Origin: Granulosicoccus sp047634635 | Lineage (GTDB): Bacteria > Pseudomonadota > Gammaproteobacteria > Granulosicoccales > Granulosicoccaceae | Direction: 5' to 3' | Length of the DNA: 64,000 nucleotides | NCBI GenBank assembly: GCA_047634635.1 | Contig: JBLIIE010000007.1 | Coordinates: forward strand, 1-64,000 | In this document: in pieces, positions 62,316-64,000 of the stretch | How positions within the stretch are numbered: the first letter of the stretch is position 1 | Layout: each line of letters opens with the position of its first letter | Program-made: the position numbers and the translations under genes | The notes under the pieces: model-generated | The model's database searches: none | Seen by the model: the letters and a program-made list of their open reading frames with translations, nothing else | What the model was told of the DNA's origin: nothing

Positions 62316-64000
62316 GTGTTTCGCCACGAGGCGATATCGGCAAGCCAGGTGTCAGGTTTGGCATCTGAAGGCATGCGCCAGTCGCCTCTAGGTGACAGTG
62401 CAACATTGCCCACTTTGGGGCCGTCAGCAGTGCATGATCTCTTGAATTGGTGCATAAAAAATCGTTTTATGAAAACGGCTAACCAGCGCTTTAAAGTTTC
62501 ATCATCATACTGAGCCTCGTTGAAGGCAACTCGTGCCATGTCCAGAATGCGGGAAGGTCTAGCTCCATGGCGTACGAAATGGTAAAGAAAGAAATCATGC
62601 AATTCGTAAGGGCCAATTTTTTCTTCTGTCAGCTGAGCTATTTGACCATCTGCGTCGGCAGGCAGTAGCTCTGGAGAAATCGGCGTATCAAGAATGGCAA
62701 ACAGTGTTTCACGCAGAGCTTCACTATCGCTCCACGTGGAGGCTCGCTCGTTAGCCACCCAGCGGATAACAAATTGAATAAGAGTTTTCGGAACACCGGC
62801 GTTCACGTCGTACATGGCGATGTGATCGCCGGCATAGGTTGACCAACCCAAGGCTTTCTCGGAAAGATCACCTGTGCCGACTACCATCCCTGCATACTGA
62901 TTGGCCAACGTCATCAATAACAGGGTTCTTAACCGTGCCTGTACATTCTCCAATGTGATATCACCTAGTTCTGGGTGTGCTCGAAGCTGCTCTAGCAATT
63001 GTTGAACTGTGTCAACGCTATCAGTAATTTTGTGCTTGACGGCTGTGAGTACGGTTCGACTGGCGTCAGAAATACTGATTTGTTTGAATGTTGCGCCCAA
63101 ACTGCGTGACAGGTTCTCTGCGTTATCGCGAGTGCCATCAGATGTGCCAAAACCTGGCAGGGTGATGCAGATTAAATCACTACGCGGCTGACCTGCCATG
63201 TCTAGTGCCGCTGCTGCGACGAGTGCTGCCTGTGTGGAATCCAACCCGCCTGATACGCCGAGCACCAGTTTGGGTTTGCCAATAGCGGCCATGCGTGTTG
63301 CCAGCGCATTGCTTTGTATTTCAAACATTTCCCAGCAGCGATTGGACAGCGTAGCTGGGTCTTTGGGTAAGAAAGGCGTTTTGGAAATTTGCCTTATCAG
63401 GCCGTCTGGACTGTGTGAAGTGAACCTGACGACTCTGTATTCAGGTGTTGTTTCTCGCGCACAGTCTCCAAAGGTGGTTGTTGAACGTCGCTCGAATGCC
63501 AGAGCCTCAAGATCAATGTCCTGAATGATAAGTTGCCCAGTTCGCTGGAAGCGTTGAGACTGAACGAGAATATTGCCGTTTTCATAAATAAAGGCATCAG
63601 CATCAAAACTGACATCAGTTGATGATTCACCTGGACCTGCAGCAACATAGACATAGGCGCATTTGCCGCGATCGGACGCAGATGACGCCAATGTGCGTCT
63701 GATCTCTGCTTTGCCAATCGTAAAGTTGGATGCGGAAAGATTGCAGATGACGGTCGCGCCTGCTGATACCTGAAAGCTACTGGGTGGAATCTGAACCCAG
63801 AGGTCTTCACAGATTTCCACGCCCAGGGTCAAGTCTGCCAGTGAGCTTTTGAACAGCAAATCCAATCCAAACGGAGCTTGGTGTTTGCCTACTTGAATGA
63901 TGGCCTCGGCTGGCACGTCAAACCCGCTGCGGAACCAGCGGGCTTCTTCAAATTCGCGGTAGTTAGGCAAGTAGGCTTTTGGCACTACGCCAAGTATTTT
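62303..64000 (-). CDS. nadE: Glutamine-dependent NAD(+) synthetase, 5' end outside window
   Basis: The frame is open to the window edge, so the N-terminus is missing; a GTG at 63985 is internal. The glutaminase (nitrilase-like) part is incomplete but has the catalytic Cys in LGVEICEDLWVQIPPSS. The synthetase part has the PP-loop VLGVSGGLDSTQAALVAAAA and later LGDITLENVQARLRTLLLM and GTGDLSEKALGWSTYAGDH. The enzyme makes NAD+ from NaAD and glutamine in the cytosol. The layout is the long bacterial two-domain type. It is convergent with dctM. Confidence 0.93.
   Translation of the reverse strand, partial: KILGVVPKAYLPNYREFEEARWFRSGFDVPAEAIIQVGKHQAPFGLDLLFKSSLADLTLGVEICEDLWVQIPPSSFQVSAGATVICNLSASNFTIGKAEIRRTLASSASDRGKCAYVYVAAGPGESSTDVSFDADAFIYENGNILVQSQRFQRTGQLIIQDIDLEALAFERRSTTTFGDCARETTPEYRVVRFTSHSPDGLIRQISKTPFLPKDPATLSNRCWEMFEIQSNALATRMAAIGKPKLVLGVSGGLDSTQAALVAAAALDMAGQPRSDLICITLPGFGTSDGTRDNAENLSRSLGATFKQISISDASRTVLTAVKHKITDSVDTVQQLLEQLRAHPELGDITLENVQARLRTLLLMTLANQYAGMVVGTGDLSEKALGWSTYAGDHIAMYDVNAGVPKTLIQFVIRWVANERASTWSDSEALRETLFAILDTPISPELLPADADGQIAQLTEEKIGPYELHDFFLYHFVRHGARPSRILDMARVAFNEAQYDDETLKRWLAVFIKRFFMHQFKRSCTADGPKVGNVALSPRGDWRMPSDAKPDTWLADIASWRNTQLP

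Noticed and set aside
1..64000. tRNA or rRNA genes
   Set aside because: Reading the gaps between genes gave no cloverleaf or rRNA-like sequence; a covariance search was not possible here.

Overview
The window reads as a stretch of chromosome from a marine-type gammaproteobacterium. The evidence is the set of housekeeping neighbourhoods typical of that class: rng-yhdP, purM-purN with DUF3108 and DUF2066 genes and hda, dapA-bamC-MBL hydrolase, xseB-ispA-dxs, radA, and a corB-like/ypjD/ffh region. No rRNA, tRNA, insertion sequence, prophage or CRISPR array was found. Both ends cut genes: rng at the left and a glutamine-dependent nadE at the right.

1-11.9 kb: the 3' part of RNase G, the giant envelope protein YhdP and a DUF4344 metallopeptidase, then a tandem glycine riboswitch in front of a DadA-type amino-acid dehydrogenase. 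On the minus strand lie a proline-rich lipoprotein, a Tat-exported PhoX phosphatase and DarP/YjgA. 12-20.7 kb: a predicted exported protein, the DUF3108-purN-purM block, DUF2066 and hda, DUF2069 with wrbA, and a lone GspE/PilB-like ATPase. 20.7-26 kb is more accessory: a BioF2-like acetyltransferase, an orphan BrnA-like antitoxin gene flanked by a large palindrome and an 11-bp tandem repeat, a pirin, a MipA/OmpV protein, and a TetR regulator divergent from a DUF2852 gene with two matching operator-like sites between them.

26-45.5 kb is mostly core: proS, a LysR regulator, an AI-2E family permease, bcp, dapA-bamC-MBL, dxs-ispA-xseB, radA, a CorB/YfjD-like protein, YpjD and ffh. Between ypjD and ffh sit a DUF2786 gene and a large exported DUF255 thioredoxin-like protein that ends in a DsbD-alpha-like domain.

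45.6-62.3 kb is the most unusual part. It starts with a 1068-residue cytosolic reductive dehalogenase fused to its own flavin reductase and [2Fe-2S] ferredoxin. An MFS exporter and an eroded DUF4159 pseudogene follow. Then comes a catabolic island: a TetR regulator; a tripartite tricarboxylate transporter (tctC-tctB-tctA); three sugar or sugar-acid type enzymes (Gfo/Idh/MocA dehydrogenase, DUF993 protein, TIM-barrel isomerase/epimerase); and a complete TRAP transporter (dctP-dctQ-dctM). A shared dyad (TTAACTAAAYGGTTAA) lies upstream of both tetR and tctC, next to a good sigma-70 promoter for tctC. In both transporters a hairpin separates the binding-protein gene from the permease genes. The substrate cannot be read from the sequence.
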